Below, one piece after another: positions 11,831-23,911 of a DNA stretch of 64,000 nt. The translations under genes and the position numbers were made by a program. The notes beneath the pieces were generated by a model. That model saw only the letters and a list, made by a program, of their open reading frames with translations, did no database searches and was not told the DNA's origin. Source of the stretch: Sesamum alatum (Eukaryota > Streptophyta > Magnoliopsida > Lamiales > Pedaliaceae); the NCBI GenBank assembly GCA_034509735.1, contig JACGWO010000011.1:14665866-14729865 (forward strand), written 5' to 3'. Numbering within the stretch: the stretch's first letter is position 1; each line of letters opens with the position of its first letter.

Positions 11831-12359
11831 TTTCCCAGGGTTTTCTTGGTATCGTCAATTTATCCCATCATATATAGACCATTACACGACACTACAAACG
11901 TATGAAATTCGTAGTTTGCGATTAAAGGGGATTGAAATCTATACGATGAAAGTGAAATGTCCAAATCTCGGAAGTTGGAAGAGATTGAGATGAAAAGGAT
12001 GAGAAGCCGTGACAAAAGAGATTACGATGGTATGATCAAAGTCAAGACCTTTGCAACCAAAGCCCACGGTCCAATTGCCGACAGATCATCACTCGTCACC
12101 ACTATGTGAACAAAACAAAAGATTATGTGTGCCTTCTTCTCCAGACTTATCCAATATCAACACAAATTATTACCAATATTTCAAGTCCAGGGTTCAGCAT
12201 ATCTGATCCATTGTCATCCTTAATTGACTCGATCGGGTTTGAAAGTAATCGGAATTTATTGTCAAACGAAATGCACGTTGATAGGAGTGTATTTCATTTT
12301 TTAAAAAAGACACAAATAATTTTGAAAAAGGATAAAATTATATATGGGTCTTAAGATCC

Positions 12360-13075
12360 GCACACAATATGCAGTCGGGTCGGGTAACGTGATCCGACCT
12401 GGATCTGTGATGCGGAGTTAGACCCGTTTTAGAAAACTCGAGATTTGGACCGTTTATCATCTGACAGCTTAAGCCATGAGATGAAGCTACATGGACTAGA
12501 CAAGTACATATGTTCGGGGCCGGCAAAATTGCGAACTTAGTCCCACAGATTAGGCCCATTTTAAATTTGACCCCACGCTTTTCAAAATTTTAATATTAAT
12601 CTCATGTTTCGTTAAAAATAGTGAAAATAGTCCCAAACTTTGCAGAATACACCCTCCCCACTAATGCCGTTAAATAATTAACGGGGCTTCTGCACGTTAG
12701 GAAAATTGCAGGAGAAATGAGACCAAAAAAATGGATTTTTTCGCTATTTTAAAATGGGCCTAATCTATGGGACTAAGTTTGCAATTTTGCCGATCGGGGC
12801 CATAAATACTCCAACTCCACAGCATTGATGGTAAGAATGGTTGATTACATTCAATCTACTACTTTGCTTATATCACATTTTTACCATCTCGGACTTGAGC
12901 TGACTTAAGCATCGGAAGGTCTTCACTGGGGACCATCTTGGCTAGTCTGACGTGCTTTCTCTTCTCAAGTACCATTCCATTTTAGCTGATAGATCGAGAT
13001 CGCGAGCATTAGCCTCACAAAAGGATCGCTACCTGCCACCCGAATCACACGTATTTGGACCCATTGTTTGATTTT
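12360..13075 (+). repeat. LTR-like fragment interrupted by a MITE
   Basis: Removing the MITE at 12522-12792 rejoins GGGGCC to ATAAATACTCC, a TATA-like site. Downstream, GAGCTGACTTAAGCATCGGA followed by GGTCTTCACTGGGGACC resembles the U5 region of plant Gypsy LTRs and matches 24740-24800. Outer borders are not defined. Confidence 0.5.
12522..12792. mobile_element. Foldback MITE, family H
   Basis: Inverted ends GGCAAAATTGCGAACTTAG and CTAAGTTTGCAATTTTGCC(G) enclose a palindromic interior with CCGTTAAATAATTAACGG. Flanks TTCGGGGCC (12513-12521) and ATCGGGGCC (12793-12801) are a 9-bp target duplication with one mismatch. Confidence 0.85.
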
Positions 13076-13334
13076 GGATTAATTGTGTAACACGTTTGAT
13101 CAGTCCTCATTTTAGGCTCGCGCCATTAACTCTGACGCTTGAATAATTGATTATTGATTAAAAAAAATTTATGTTAATTGATTATGTGATAATTGATTTT
13201 GTAAATAATGTGATTGCCAAAAGTTCCTAACTTTTATTTTTTGTGAAACGAAAATTATTGTGTTTGAACAACCCAAAGGTGATTACATCTTAGATTGCTG
13301 AACGCCTTCAAGTTCAATATTTCTCAAAAATCAA

Positions 13335-13405
13335 TACAAGAAATACAACGTTTAGTCATAGTTAATTGTCATGGTTAAAATAAATAGTTGTACGTAATAT
13401 TTATA
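13335..13405. mobile_element. CACTA-type MITE fragment
   Basis: AATACAAGAAATACAACG followed by AGTTAATTGTCATGGTTAA resembles the inner end of the CACTA-like element at 15981-16316. The CACTA terminus itself is degraded. Confidence 0.35.
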
Positions 13406-13925
13406 TGTATATGTTTTAGGTACTGAAATATCAAATATTTTAGAATATATGTTACTTGTATAAATATTAAAATGTTTATAAACTATTTATATCATTATTA
13501 ATTCATAAAATTAATTTATATATTATATATAAATATAAATAAATTATGCATCAATATTACATAAGTAGACATACACTTATATTTATAAAATTCGAATTCA
13601 CAACTTTTTAATTGTGAATTTCTCAATCTCACCAATCGATCAAGACCTCATTGGTGCTGACACGCAATTTAACCTTTGAAATTTGATTGATGGGAACGAG
13701 GAAGCGAACAACTCCCAAATGTTGACAAAAGTTGATGAGGACGCAGTTGTCCAAAATTGCCAATGACGTTTTATCCTTTTTTTATTGTTTTTCTCATTAC
13801 GTGTGTTGTTAGGGAAATGTAGCTTTCTCCATCATCTCATTAATAATTGCCACAATGGAAATCACCACCATCTACATTGTATAACTTTGGGATACAAAAA
13901 ACTCTCTTGTTCTTTTATTTATTTG

Positions 13926-14135
13926 TAAAATACTACCCTATAATTTATAAATATATTAAAAAACCCCCATATATACTTTGAAAAATAATGCACCCTTCCC
14001 CCATTTTTTTAACAAAAAAGAGTGTTTTTGCAGGATTTTAGATTCTATGAGGGGCTTTTAGACTATTTAAAAACCATAGGTAGGTTTTTAGCAATTTCAT
14101 AAACTACAGGGGTGTCTTATGCAATTTTCCGTAGT
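13926..14135. mobile_element. Foldback MITE, family F
   Basis: CCCTATAATTTATAAATATA at the left pairs with AATTTCATAAACTACAGGGG at the right, with complementary AAAAACCCCC and GGTAGGTTTTTAG inside. It abuts the next element. The target duplication is not clear. Confidence 0.5.
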
Positions 14136-14150
14136 ATTTTAATCTATGTA

Positions 14151-14665
14151 GGGATAATTATATTCTCCTTCATTGAGGTTTGGTGTAATTACACGCAAAT
14201 TTTTTATAGTTTAAAAAATTACATCTAGTACCCATAAGATTTGCTTCTGTCTAATAAATAGGTCCATCCGTTAGTCAAAATTCACTGAATTTGTTGATAT
14301 TAGCAAAAAAAATGAATTGAATGTAATATTTGTTATCGATTGACTTATTATTGACTTATTGTAGGTCAAACGAATCTTTTTATGCCCAAACTGCCCATAT
14401 ATATCGTCACACGTTAATGCATGAGAGGAGGTATATTTTCACCGTTATAAGGGTAATTTAGTCATAAAAACTTTGTTTGGCCTGTATTAAGTCATTAATA
14501 AATTAATCGAGGATAAATATTGATTTTCATTCAATTTTTTTGTTTATATCAACAAATTCGAAAAATTTTAACTAACGGGGGGGACTTATTTATTAGATAG
14601 AAGCAAACCTCAGACATATTAAATGTAATTATACTAAATCTCAGGGATGGAAGTGTAATTATCCC
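14151..14665. mobile_element. Foldback MITE, family B
   Basis: It is 515 bp, beginning GGGATAATTATATTCTCC and ending GAAGTGTAATTATCCC, with inverted inner blocks GGTTTGGTGTAATTAC and GTAATTATACTAAATCTCAG. Flanks ATCTATGTA and ATCTATACA are a 9-bp target duplication with two mismatches. Confidence 0.82.
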
Positions 14666-15272
14666 ATCTATACATATATATATAGAGAGAGAGACATCCA
14701 ATCACTTTCTTCCACTCACATTAGGGCCTCTACTATATTAATGGAACATTAAAATTAAATAACATTATCCTTAATTGAATGAAAATAACATTTCATTAGT
14801 TTATTATTTTAGTATGATTGTCATGAATAATGCACGCAGAATCTTTTTATAATTATTATTTATTTGTAACTTATTTTTATTTGATGAAGTCAAATAGTTT
14901 GTTGCGTGTTATTGGCTATTGATTTAAGGTCGTTGTTGATGTTGCAGATCGCTTAAGTCAATTGTGCTCTCCAACCCTTGATCTCAGGCTGTCGACTAGC
15001 CCTCTTACATTGGGGCTCACAAATTATCTTGATTGTAAGAACATTCAGTATGATACTTAAATTAGTAAGATCGACACGGAAATATACTTGTCATTGGAGA
15101 ATTGTGTACTTAGAGTGGTGGCTTGATTTTTCGACTAATTTAAGATTTGTTGATTCGTCAATAATCTAACGATCCTCATAAACAGTAATATTGTCAAAAC
15201 TAACCTCAGTATAAAATGCACGAATTCTTGAATTGTATTTTTTTTCCCTTCAATATATGGTGATATTTTGTT
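14666..15272. other. Intergenic DNA
   Basis: A short AG repeat lies at 14681-14692. A 63-residue frame at 14978-15169 has no recognisable domain. Nothing else is visible. Confidence 0.4.
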
Positions 15273-15591
15273 GGGCAAAATATTTTTTTAGTCCCGTTAA
15301 ATAGGGTCGGACTCGTTTTTAGTACCATTATTTATCCAAGTGTAGGTTTTGGTCTCATTAAACCCAAAATCAGGCTTATTTGGTCTCAATAAGTCATTTG
15401 TCATGCTCTGCACATGAATTGAGACCAAATAAGCCTGAATTTCTAACGGACATAAACGGAGAGCACATGACTTATTAGGACCAAATAAGCGTGAATTTAG
15501 GTTTAATGGGACCAAAACCTATACTTGGATAAATAATGGTACAAAAAATGAGTTTAACTCTGTTTAACGGGACTAAAAAAATATTTTGCCC
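15273..15591. mobile_element. Foldback MITE, family E
   Basis: The 319-bp element starts GGGCAAAATATTTTTTTAGT and ends as its inverted copy. It contains inverted CAGGCTTATTTGGTCTCAAT blocks round a centre near 15410. Flanks TATTTTGTT (15264-15272 and 15592-15600) are a perfect 9-bp target duplication. Confidence 0.9.
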
Positions 15592-15980
15592 TATTTTGTT
15601 CATTTGATGTGGTCCCCATCAACATCATATGGAGGCCTTCTTTTATTTTGTTAAAGAAAAATATTTGGCTAGTGATACAACTTGTAATGGAATAATTGAC
15701 CATTATGATTTTTGTCTTAATTAATTATGATATGGATATTTATTTCGTTTACTTATTGTGCAATTTTACTCGGTGCTACTTTGTTCGTTCCCACTATCTT
15801 TGCTATTAATGGGAATCCTTTTCTTTAATTATTATTATTATTATTATTAATTAAATTATTCTAGAATATATGCTTTACTAGAAAATATTTTACTATTATT
15901 ACATATAAAGTTACAGCAAGTGGGACTAATTGAGAGATGACATGGACCAATATATTATTTTAAAATTAATAAACGTAAAA

Positions 15981-16316
15981 CACTAATTAAAATGTCCTGC
16001 AACTCAATCGTAACTAAAAAAAATATGACTTTTAATTATAGTTAATTGCCATGGTTAATATTAAATAATCGTAGTGAATAGTCATTGACCACGATCACAC
16101 AATGATTTTCGGCCGTGATTTTTGTGAGGGTGGCTAAAATATTTGCCATGGCGAATCCTTTTACCAGGGCTAAAAGCCGTGGCAATTAAGTTTTTTAAGG
16201 TGGAAAAATTAGTTTTTGCATCGATTTTTATTTAATCGTAGTTAATAATAGTTATTTACCATGATTTTTAGCCATGATCATTAAAAATATAAATAATATT
16301 AATTTTTTTTCTAGTG
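15981..16316. mobile_element. CACTA-like MITE
   Basis: It begins CACTAATTAAAATG and ends TTTTTTTCTAGTG, the inverted CACTA terminus. Inner repeats of ATGGTTAA, CATGATTTT and GCCATG are typical for such small elements. No 3-bp target duplication is evident. Confidence 0.55.
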
Positions 16317-16794
16317 CGTGCAACACTAATTACATACAATTATATATATATATATATATATATCGGCTGCTCTAGAGTAGACCAACTCAAAAATCAAAAT
16401 TTATGTTCAATATGCAAACCACGTGAATTTTGCGAAGGTTCATTTTCAATTATACGTTATATATATAGAGAGAGAGAGAGTAAAAAAAATATAAATATAG
16501 AAAAATATTGCTTCTAAATTATAGCCATTAGATAAAAATATTACAGAAAAATGTTAAATGAGACATAAAATTAAAAATTTATGTAATTTGTTTTGCTAAC
16601 ATCAGTATTTTTCAGAGAATGTGTAAGTATAATTTTAAATTTTTTTGAAGGGAAAGTATAATTTTATATTTTTAGAGGGGGTCTAAGTGTAATTATTTCT
16701 ATTTAAAATTTTAAAAATTTCATAATATGTTTGGTTTGACCCAATCTTAAGTGGGAATGGCATGTCATATGCAGATATATATAACCCAAAGAAA
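16317..16794. other. Intergenic DNA with AT and AG microsatellites
   Basis: A short (TA)n array is at 16341-16362 and AGAGAG at 16468-16480. A 67-residue frame across them is low-complexity. No gene is visible. Confidence 0.45.
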
Positions 16795-17055
16795 TCGCTG
16801 AGGAGGTCTAGTTTAGTTGGCGAAGGTGAGGCTCTATAATCCTAGAGGTTATTGGTTTGAATCCCTGTTTGAATTGATTTTATTTTTACTGTATAGTAGG
16901 TATGATTTGTTGTTGTAATAGCTAGGTGTTAGTTTATGTGATATTATTTATTTGATTGTTTGTAATTGTCTCTTTTTGATGTTGATAGCCGACATGATTG
17001 AATGTAATCACTTTACTTTCGATTAATAAAATTCACCGTTTCTATTAAAAAAAAA
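16795..17055 (+). mobile_element. tRNA-derived SINE
   Basis: An A-box-like TAGTTTAGTTGG (16809-16820) and a B-box-like GGTTTGAATCC (16854-16864) lie about 45 bp apart, as in tRNA-derived RNA polymerase III promoters. About 190 bp of unrelated body follows and ends in a short A-run (TATTAAAAAAAAACC). A short duplication of the AACCCAAA/AACCAAAT type may flank it. Confidence 0.7.
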
Positions 17056-17499
17056 CCAAATTAATCAATACACATAATTCTCATTTTTAAATCCGTTATT
17101 CTTGATTTTTCAGCCTATAAGATATATTATATAATTGACATTTTTCTGTGTAATATTTATGCATGTTTCATATCCCATCTGATTATTTGGTTTTTAATTT
17201 GACGTAAAGATGCTGGTCCCACTTGCATTATCAACATTATAAAAATTTGTAAAAAAATGCATTTGAAAATAATATTATCATACATTCTCATTTTTCCACT
17301 GTCTTTCATGCATAATTAAACCCATCTCAATCGATTCATTCAAAATTATTTCATTTTCAAACCTATAGAAAATCAAGTCAGAATCTTTCATCCAAATATA
17401 TTCTTAATATCTGAAACGGGATAAAAATTTACATATTTTTGGAACAGGAATAATCCCACCCAATTCGATCCTACCTTACGACACGAATCTCTAACCATA

Positions 17500-18175
17500 G
17501 ATCAACTCGTCATCACACGCTTGGCTCTCTGCCACGTGGATGCATACACTACTAACACACGGGATGCCCTATAAATTCCGGTAAGCATTCACCACTACTA
17601 ACATGGGACGCCGTATAAATTTCAGAAAGCATTCACCGCAAAAGGTATATTTTCATAAGTATTAAGGTAAATTATAACTATCTTCTTTGAAATTTGGCTA
17701 CAGATACTTCCTCATTGTTTGAAAATGTACAAATACTCCCATGAGGTTTGTAATTTTTAACCAAATGTCTGAAATTGATCATTTTGCTCTTGAATTTTTT
17801 TATTAAAATTGTAGAAAAATCAGCCGAGACAAATGCATTATTACTCCTCTATGTAAAAAACTTAAGAAACCTCTCTATGTGTATTGTAGTCTAATTTTTT
17901 TTTAAGAATTAAATAACAAATAATTCAATGCATAAGGGCATTTTGATCAATTCACCAATAAAAATGGATGAAAATGAATTATTTGTTAGACGGTTACAAA
18001 CCTTAGGGAGTATTTGTAATTTTTCAAACAACAAGGGGTATTTATAATTATGCCAATTCTCTAAGGAGGTAGCACCCTAAGTGTTAACCGAGATCTAACT
18101 CCTCTAGTCGCTTGTTGTTGGTCTATCGAGCCAAACTTACTTCAATTTTGAAGGGCTATAGTGCGCTAAGGACTA
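17500..18175 (+). repeat. LTR-like fragment interrupted by a MITE
   Basis: CACGTGGATGCATACACTAC and two CC(C/G)TATAAATT boxes form an LTR-like promoter segment related to 11540. After the MITE at 17665-18077 it resumes with GGGCTATAGTGCGCTAAGG and AGCAAGCCTAA, related to the U5-like segment near 24760. The TATA-containing part is duplicated (GCATTCACC repeats). Confidence 0.45.
17665..18077. mobile_element. Foldback MITE, family A
   Basis: The 413-bp element lies in reverse orientation to 9831-10255, with CATAAGGGCATTTTGATCAA and TATTTATAATTATGCCAA at the right. Flanks TAAGTATTA (17656-17664) and TAAGTGTTA (18078-18086) are a 9-bp target duplication with one mismatch. Confidence 0.85.
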
Positions 18176-18459
18176 TCTTAGCAAGCCTAATTGTCAAGAA
18201 AAAGACAAACTATATTTGGTTCCTAGCTAAGGTTAGAAGCTGAGAAAACAGTATATATATAGAAATTTTGTAGCAGTGATAGGTGTAATAAGATAATAAA
18301 TAGTGATGACAATATTTGTGTGGGCAGATGAAACCTTTTGAGGTCCCATGCCCAAATTTGGCCTTGGCAGGTGCTTCTCACAGTATGCACACCACTCCCA
18401 TGGACCCCCCCACCCCCACCCCTAAAAAAATAGCATATAAGTTGCAGCCAATGAGCAGT

Positions 18460-18700
18460 ACACATCAATAAACAACGTTGATGTCTTATAATCAAGAGGT
18501 TGTGAGTTGATTCGAGTCCTACGGATGTAGGTAATCAGTTTAATTTTAGTAGTAGTATGTTGTTTCTTTGTTTACTTTTGAATTTGTTGATTGATTTAGA
18601 AATATTGATGTGTTGCGTACTGAATATCGTAATAATGGTCCGTTGATTGATTTACAACTATTGACGTAAATAAATTGAGCAGTACATTATGCGTTCGTGT
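18460..18700 (+). mobile_element. SINE-like repeat
   Basis: A B-box-like GTTGATTCGAGTCC follows GATGTCTTATAATCAAGAGG. The body TTGTTGATTGATTTAGAAA and TGTGTTGCGTACTGAATAT recurs in part near 7290 and 55960. The A box is weak and the 3' border is unclear. Confidence 0.4.
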
Positions 18701-18826
18701 CTAGAGGGGGGGTATGGAGTAAGGGCAAAATAGTAATTTCGGTGGATAAGAGGAGGGCAAAATGGGAAGAGAAATTGAGACGTTATTACAACATCGGAAT
18801 TATGGTAGGGTTGAGGAATACACTTA

Positions 18827-19971
18827 AGGGCTCGTTTGGTTCGTGTGATAGGATTAGGTGTTATATGACTTGGTGTGATAGAAAATTTGAATGATAATTA
18901 ATTCTATCTTACATTATATGTTATTTGGTTTGAAATATTATATGCAGGATATCTTATGTGATAATATGATATGGTGTTTGGTTGAAGGGATTATAAAGTT
19001 TGATTAATTGTAAAAAGACTATTAAGGGTATCATCTTTTAAGTTATTTACATTTTTATATTATACCTTGTGAATGGTTACAAAAAATAAAAAATAAAAAC
19101 CTCTAAATTATTTATTGAAATACAATTGCTTAATATAAAATCAATTTGTGAATATTTTATTTTTTCTATATTTATATGAAGTAGAATTTCAAAATTCTTA
19201 TTTAATTTAGTTAATTACTTAAAACTCAAATATTTTTCAAAATTAGCAAAAAAGAAAGAAGAATCATTTTTAATAATATTTCATTATATTAATTATTATA
19301 AATTGAAATACATTTATGTAATCATGCAAGTAATTCTCAAAATACAAAAACAAAAAAGTTTAAAAAGTCAAAAATGTTTTTAAATTTTACATATATTTGA
19401 ATAGTTGTCCATTTTTTCGCACCTTAATATCGTCTTTACGAATAACAAATTGATACGTAATGTGATTTTCTCTACCATTCAAATCTTTTCTTGTAAAATT
19501 TGATTTGATACGTAAAATCTTTTCATTGTTAAATAGGATTTTATATGATTTCAGCGTCATTTCTGTGGGAATGATTCAAATAGGAAGAAATGTGAAATCT
19601 ATGTTTCTGTTGAAGCTTATGTTGACAGAAGAAACAAAGAATAACAAAAAATGTAAAATCTATGTTTATGTTGAAGCTTATGTTGGCAGAAGATAGAAAG
19701 GAGAAAAAAGGGTGAAAGAATTGCAAAGTGGAGACCGGAGGAAAGATAGAGAATGTATGGAAAGGGTAAATGTGGAAAAAAAATAATACTAGCTTATAGT
19801 AATTAGTGTGATTGTGGATCCTAGGGGGTGGGCGTGATCCATTCTCCCACAAAATCTGATAAATAAGACAGGGCCCGGTGTTAATGTTGGGCTCTAATAT
19901 TACTAACCAAATGCGTGATGAGACATGATAAGATTATTTATCATGTCTAATCACACGAACCAAACGGGGCC
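18827..19971. mobile_element. PIF/Harbinger-like non-autonomous element
   Basis: The ends GGGCTCGTTTGGTTCGTGTGA and, inverted, GGCCCCGTTTGGTTCGTGTG are near-perfect terminal inverted repeats. They are flanked by TTA (18824-18826 and 19972-19974). The GTTTGGTT motif and TTA duplication fit Tourist/Harbinger elements. The 1.1-kb interior is AT-rich without a transposase. A segment of about 75 bp (containing GTTGAAGCTTATGTTG) is tandemly duplicated at roughly 19585-19690. Confidence 0.8.
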
Positions 19972-19974
19972 TTA

Positions 19975-20686
19975 GAGGATATATGTGATACAATTTTTTT
20001 CAATCTTTTCACGTTATTTTTTGACATACTAGCCGTCGTGGTATGATGTTCCTGCGTGCATAGAAAATAATATTGCACACTTTAAAATTATTGTAAATAT
20101 ATATATATATATATATATATAAACCAATACATTACATTTCAAAAATGAAAAGAAAAGAAAACTAACTTTAAGAAAATTATCGGTATAAACAAAAAATTGT
20201 ATCGCGGTGTCATAAACCGTCATTTGTGAGTGGAAAAGATCTTTTCTTTATATATTAGTATAGATAATACAATATCAAAATGTAAATATTCCATTTATCT
20301 TATTCCTATAGGATATTACTCATAATAATCTCTATACATTTAACTAATTTGACCTTTCGAGATTTTAACCACAATTTTTTTTTTTTTTCTTCTCACGTTT
20401 GTACTGTGAGAAGGATATGTTACTTTGAGAACAATTCATTACCAGAGAAATTACTACGTCCGAGGAGGTCTCACTAATTTAATTGAGACGTCTTGACATT
20501 TTTGAGAAACTTTCATCATTTAATACATTATTATTCGACTCTTTTTTATTCGCCATTTATACTTGTCAAAATTATTCAATATTTATTATTTATCTATTTT
20601 TGAAGATATTTTTTCAAGTTCTACTCTCAACACATAAATTCCATAAGAAAATAGAGGCGACATCCCACAAACCCGTCAGGACACAC
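19975..20686. other. Intergenic DNA with (TA)n
   Basis: A (TA)n array lies at 20096-20121 and a T-run near 20378-20391. A 103-residue frame at 20483-20794 runs into the next MITE and has no domain. Nothing else is visible. Confidence 0.45.
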
Positions 20687-20695
20687 ATAAAATTG

Positions 20696-21547
20696 GGGAA
20701 AAATGCAATTATCTCCCATGTGTTAATTAAAAAGAGCAAAAATCCTCTTGTATTAAATAAAAGAGCAATATATCCCCTGTATTTTTTAAAATAGAGCAAA
20801 AAAAAACTCCTATAAGAAGCGATGAAATACATGTGTGACTTTTACGAATTTTAATGATTTTTAAAAATAAAATATATTTTTTATATATAAATTATAAAAA
20901 AAATTATTTAACATTTATATGTAATATTAAATATTTACAATAATATATAATTATATAATTTTATAATTAACCACCCCCACCCCCAGCCACCCGCACCACT
21001 AGCCAACCCCCAAACCGCCAACCCCCATCGCCAGGCCCAGCCACCTCCTCCTCCCCTTCAGTCATAGCGCCGCCAGCCCGCGGCCCTACTAGTCCGTCGC
21101 CACCCCCCGCCTCCCCCTACATATGGTCGCCCCCCCCCCCCCTCTCTATCTCTCTCTGTATATATTAATAATTTTAATTATATAATTTTTAATATATAAG
21201 TTTAATTATAATTTTTATATTATATATTATATATTATATATTATATATTATATATGCAATCTTAAATCTAAACTGTTGATTTGAATCAAGTGAAATCTAA
21301 ATCATTGATCTATTAATCAAATCTGAACGATAGATTTTAATCAGATCTAACGGTCTTTAAATAAGGATATAAATATAATTTAAAAATTAAAATTAAAAAA
21401 AAATAGCGCATATAATACACACGAACGCGTGAGGGGACTTTTTGCTTCTTTTTTAAAAATACAGGCGGGTAAATTGCTGCTTTTTTTTTTTTACATAAGG
21501 GTTTTTGCACATTTTATATAACACTGAGGGAAATTGCATTTTTTCCC
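20696..21547. mobile_element. Foldback MITE, family C, with C-rich core
   Basis: It starts GGGAAAAATGCAATTATC and ends AATTGCATTTTTTCCC, with inverted TTTTTGCTC/GAGCAAAAA blocks inside. Flanks ATAAAATTG (20687-20695 and 21548-21556) are a perfect 9-bp target duplication. The core (20972-21140) is a C-rich, GC-rich tract of CCACCCCCA and CCGCC repeats, and (TATTA)n follows near 21220-21255. Confidence 0.9.
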
Positions 21548-21556
21548 ATAAAATTG

Positions 21557-21990
21557 ATGTATCGTTTATTTTGCAATAGATCAGGACCACTAGTCTTTTG
21601 AATTTCCTTTTCACATGATGTACTGTTTGCCAAATTTGTTAGGCATATTTATTACAAAGATGTCGCAAATTCAACTAAGTTTGTTCGGTAGAATTGTATT
21701 TTGTTCAAGTTCAAGAAAATTTTTTCATACCCAATCCCATGTCTATGCCCGGGCTCAATGGGGAAAATCATATTGGGGAAAAACCTAATAAAATTAAATA
21801 AATAGGTAGGTTCTATATCCTATTAGGTTGGTTAGACATGATTGGTGATGTCAGGAAGCTATCAGCTATCATCCACGTGTCACGAGTTTATTAGTATATC
21901 GTAACCAATCACTTGTTGTGACGTCCACAATCATTCAAGACCAATTTTTACTAATTAGGTGTTTTTTTTTTTTTTTGTGTGTGTGTGTGT
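21557..21990. other. Intergenic DNA
   Basis: T15 followed by (TG)n lies at 21963-21990. Nothing else is visible. Confidence 0.4.
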
Positions 21991-22735
21991 CTATTACCGA
22001 TGCGAGCAAAAACACTCATTTCGAAGATCCAACTCAAGATCTTTGGGCCTTGGTTTCGCAAGTTCTAAAACGAGAGCCTACAAAATAAATCGTTAGCACT
22101 CAAACGTGTAAGTCAGTATGTGAATAATAAAGTCGACAAAAATAGAATAACAAAATAATAAGAGTTCAAAGAGTGCATAGATTTCACGTATGTAATTAAC
22201 AGTTACCCCTTTACAAATGAGTGAGTCTGATATTTATAGGTGGTCTCCCTCGACCATTAGAATAGCTCTAGGCTTCCAGGAATTCTGGGCAGGAGCTCTC
22301 TATTAGACGCCCAAATCCCCCCTTATGTGGGAGTAAGAAGGCTTCTCGCAAATAAGGACACCTTTTGTCCTTCAGGGATAAGGACGATGCTTCGGGATGA
22401 GTGTTTCGTCTATGGATAAGGATATTTTGCAATCAGCGATGTGATTATGAGGATGTCTTCAGCCAAGAGTCCAACGTCCTTAGGTTGCTTACTTGGAGGT
22501 GAGCTACATCCTTACTGAGGTGGCTTGAAATCGTGTCTGCCACATAAACTTTCTTGTTGTCGTTGACAGGTCTGGATGCCCCCTGAGCACTCCGCGAGAG
22601 CCTGTGAGCTAAGACCTAGGCTCAATTAGGCCGTGAATTCTGATGAGTGATCTTGGGCCTATACCAGGCCATGGAGTCTGCGCCCTCTCGTCTCTTTACT
22701 TGGGCACATAACCCTCGATTTCGATCAGTTAATTT
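21990..22735 (-). repeat. Gypsy-type solo LTR or LTR fragment
   Basis: Read on the minus strand this has a TATA-like CTATAAATATCAG, then CATTTGTAAAGGGGTAA, a TTTCACG segment and a GC-richer 5' part with GAGGGTTATGTGCCCAAGTA. That order (U3, TATA, R/U5) fits a plant Gypsy LTR. No internal domain or second LTR is adjacent, so it is a solo LTR or fragment. Confidence 0.5.
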
Positions 22736-23902
22736 TTAGGGGTACCAATTACAATAAAAGATCATTTATTAAATATATTTATGTTAAGGTGCCTATCAAA
22801 GCTCATAAAATTACAAATTTAACCTCAACTTTTTTTTCTATTGAATATGCAATTGGTGAATCCTAATATAATAACCCCACATAAATAGTATAAATTAAAA
22901 TATGAAAAAATCATTGGAAAATATGAAGGGAGTCAATAGGTCAAATCAATTGGTCTTTTTAATAATTTGTACAACTAAGCCCAATGATTTCTGGACCTCC
23001 TGCCAAAAACAAAAAGCCTATGCCAATTGCTACCAATACCCCCCCCCCACCCTACCCCACCCCACCCAACCCACCCACCCCACCCCCCACATACACCAAA
23101 TAAAAAGAAAGAAAAGAGGCAAGTTGCCCAACTTGCCTCTTTGAAAGTTGCAATTTTTGTCAAGGTAAAAGAGTTGGTTGGAATTTCATGCAAGAAAATG
23201 AGATAAAAAGAGGTTTTGGGTTGAAGCTTGAACATGAGAGGTTTACCTACTATTTTAGAAAATTCATTAATTTTAGTATATAATTTGATTTTTCACTGTA
23301 ATAAGTTCTGCAAAATTTTAATTTTGAAATAATCAAATAACAACATTCCAAGAATTTTTGTTGTCTACAAAATATTACTTATTATATTTCATAAACAACC
23401 TAAACATAAATCTAATTTGAATCATCAAATATTTCATTCAATATACATACGCCGCGTATATAAAAATGACATCATGTATTTTATTTAAGGAAATAATTTA
23501 TACACGTGACACGTGTATGTTAAATGAAATAGAATATGCGATAATATTTACAATTAAAAAAAATTATTCCGAATTTGTATAGCTTGGAAGAGAGAACCTT
23601 GACCACAAAACAAAAAGCTAGTAAGAATATAAAATATTCGAGTTGTAATTTTTATAACCAACAAAATTAATTAATATGCCCTTACGATTGTTGTAGTATG
23701 CAAATATGATGGATTTATTCCGTAACGTGATCAAAATGTGCTCAAACGAATAACATTTATTCCAAAAACAAAAGCATTCAAAGGATTTTCTTTTATTTCG
23801 ATTTTTTACTACAGACGTTCTCATCTCACATTGATCATGAAACTAATCTTAATTGACGCAAACGCAAAGAAATTAAATTCCTCCCAACAAATATAGCTCT
23901 AA
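22736..23902. other. Intergenic DNA with C-rich tract and a hairpin
   Basis: A C-rich tract at 23039-23091 and a 13-bp perfect hairpin at 23113-23142 are the only distinct features. Frames here are short and without known domains. Confidence 0.5.
23039..23091. repeat. C-rich low-complexity tract
   Basis: Eight or more runs of three to ten C are separated by A or T (CCCCACC, CCCTACCCC and similar). The minus strand carries the matching G-runs and could form G-quadruplexes. Confidence 0.85.
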
Positions 23903-23911
23903 AATTTTGAA

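Noticed and set aside
16809..16864. A- and B-box pair considered as a genuine tRNA gene
   Set aside because: No cloverleaf with a proper anticodon and acceptor stem could be drawn, and an A-ending body follows, so it is a SINE.
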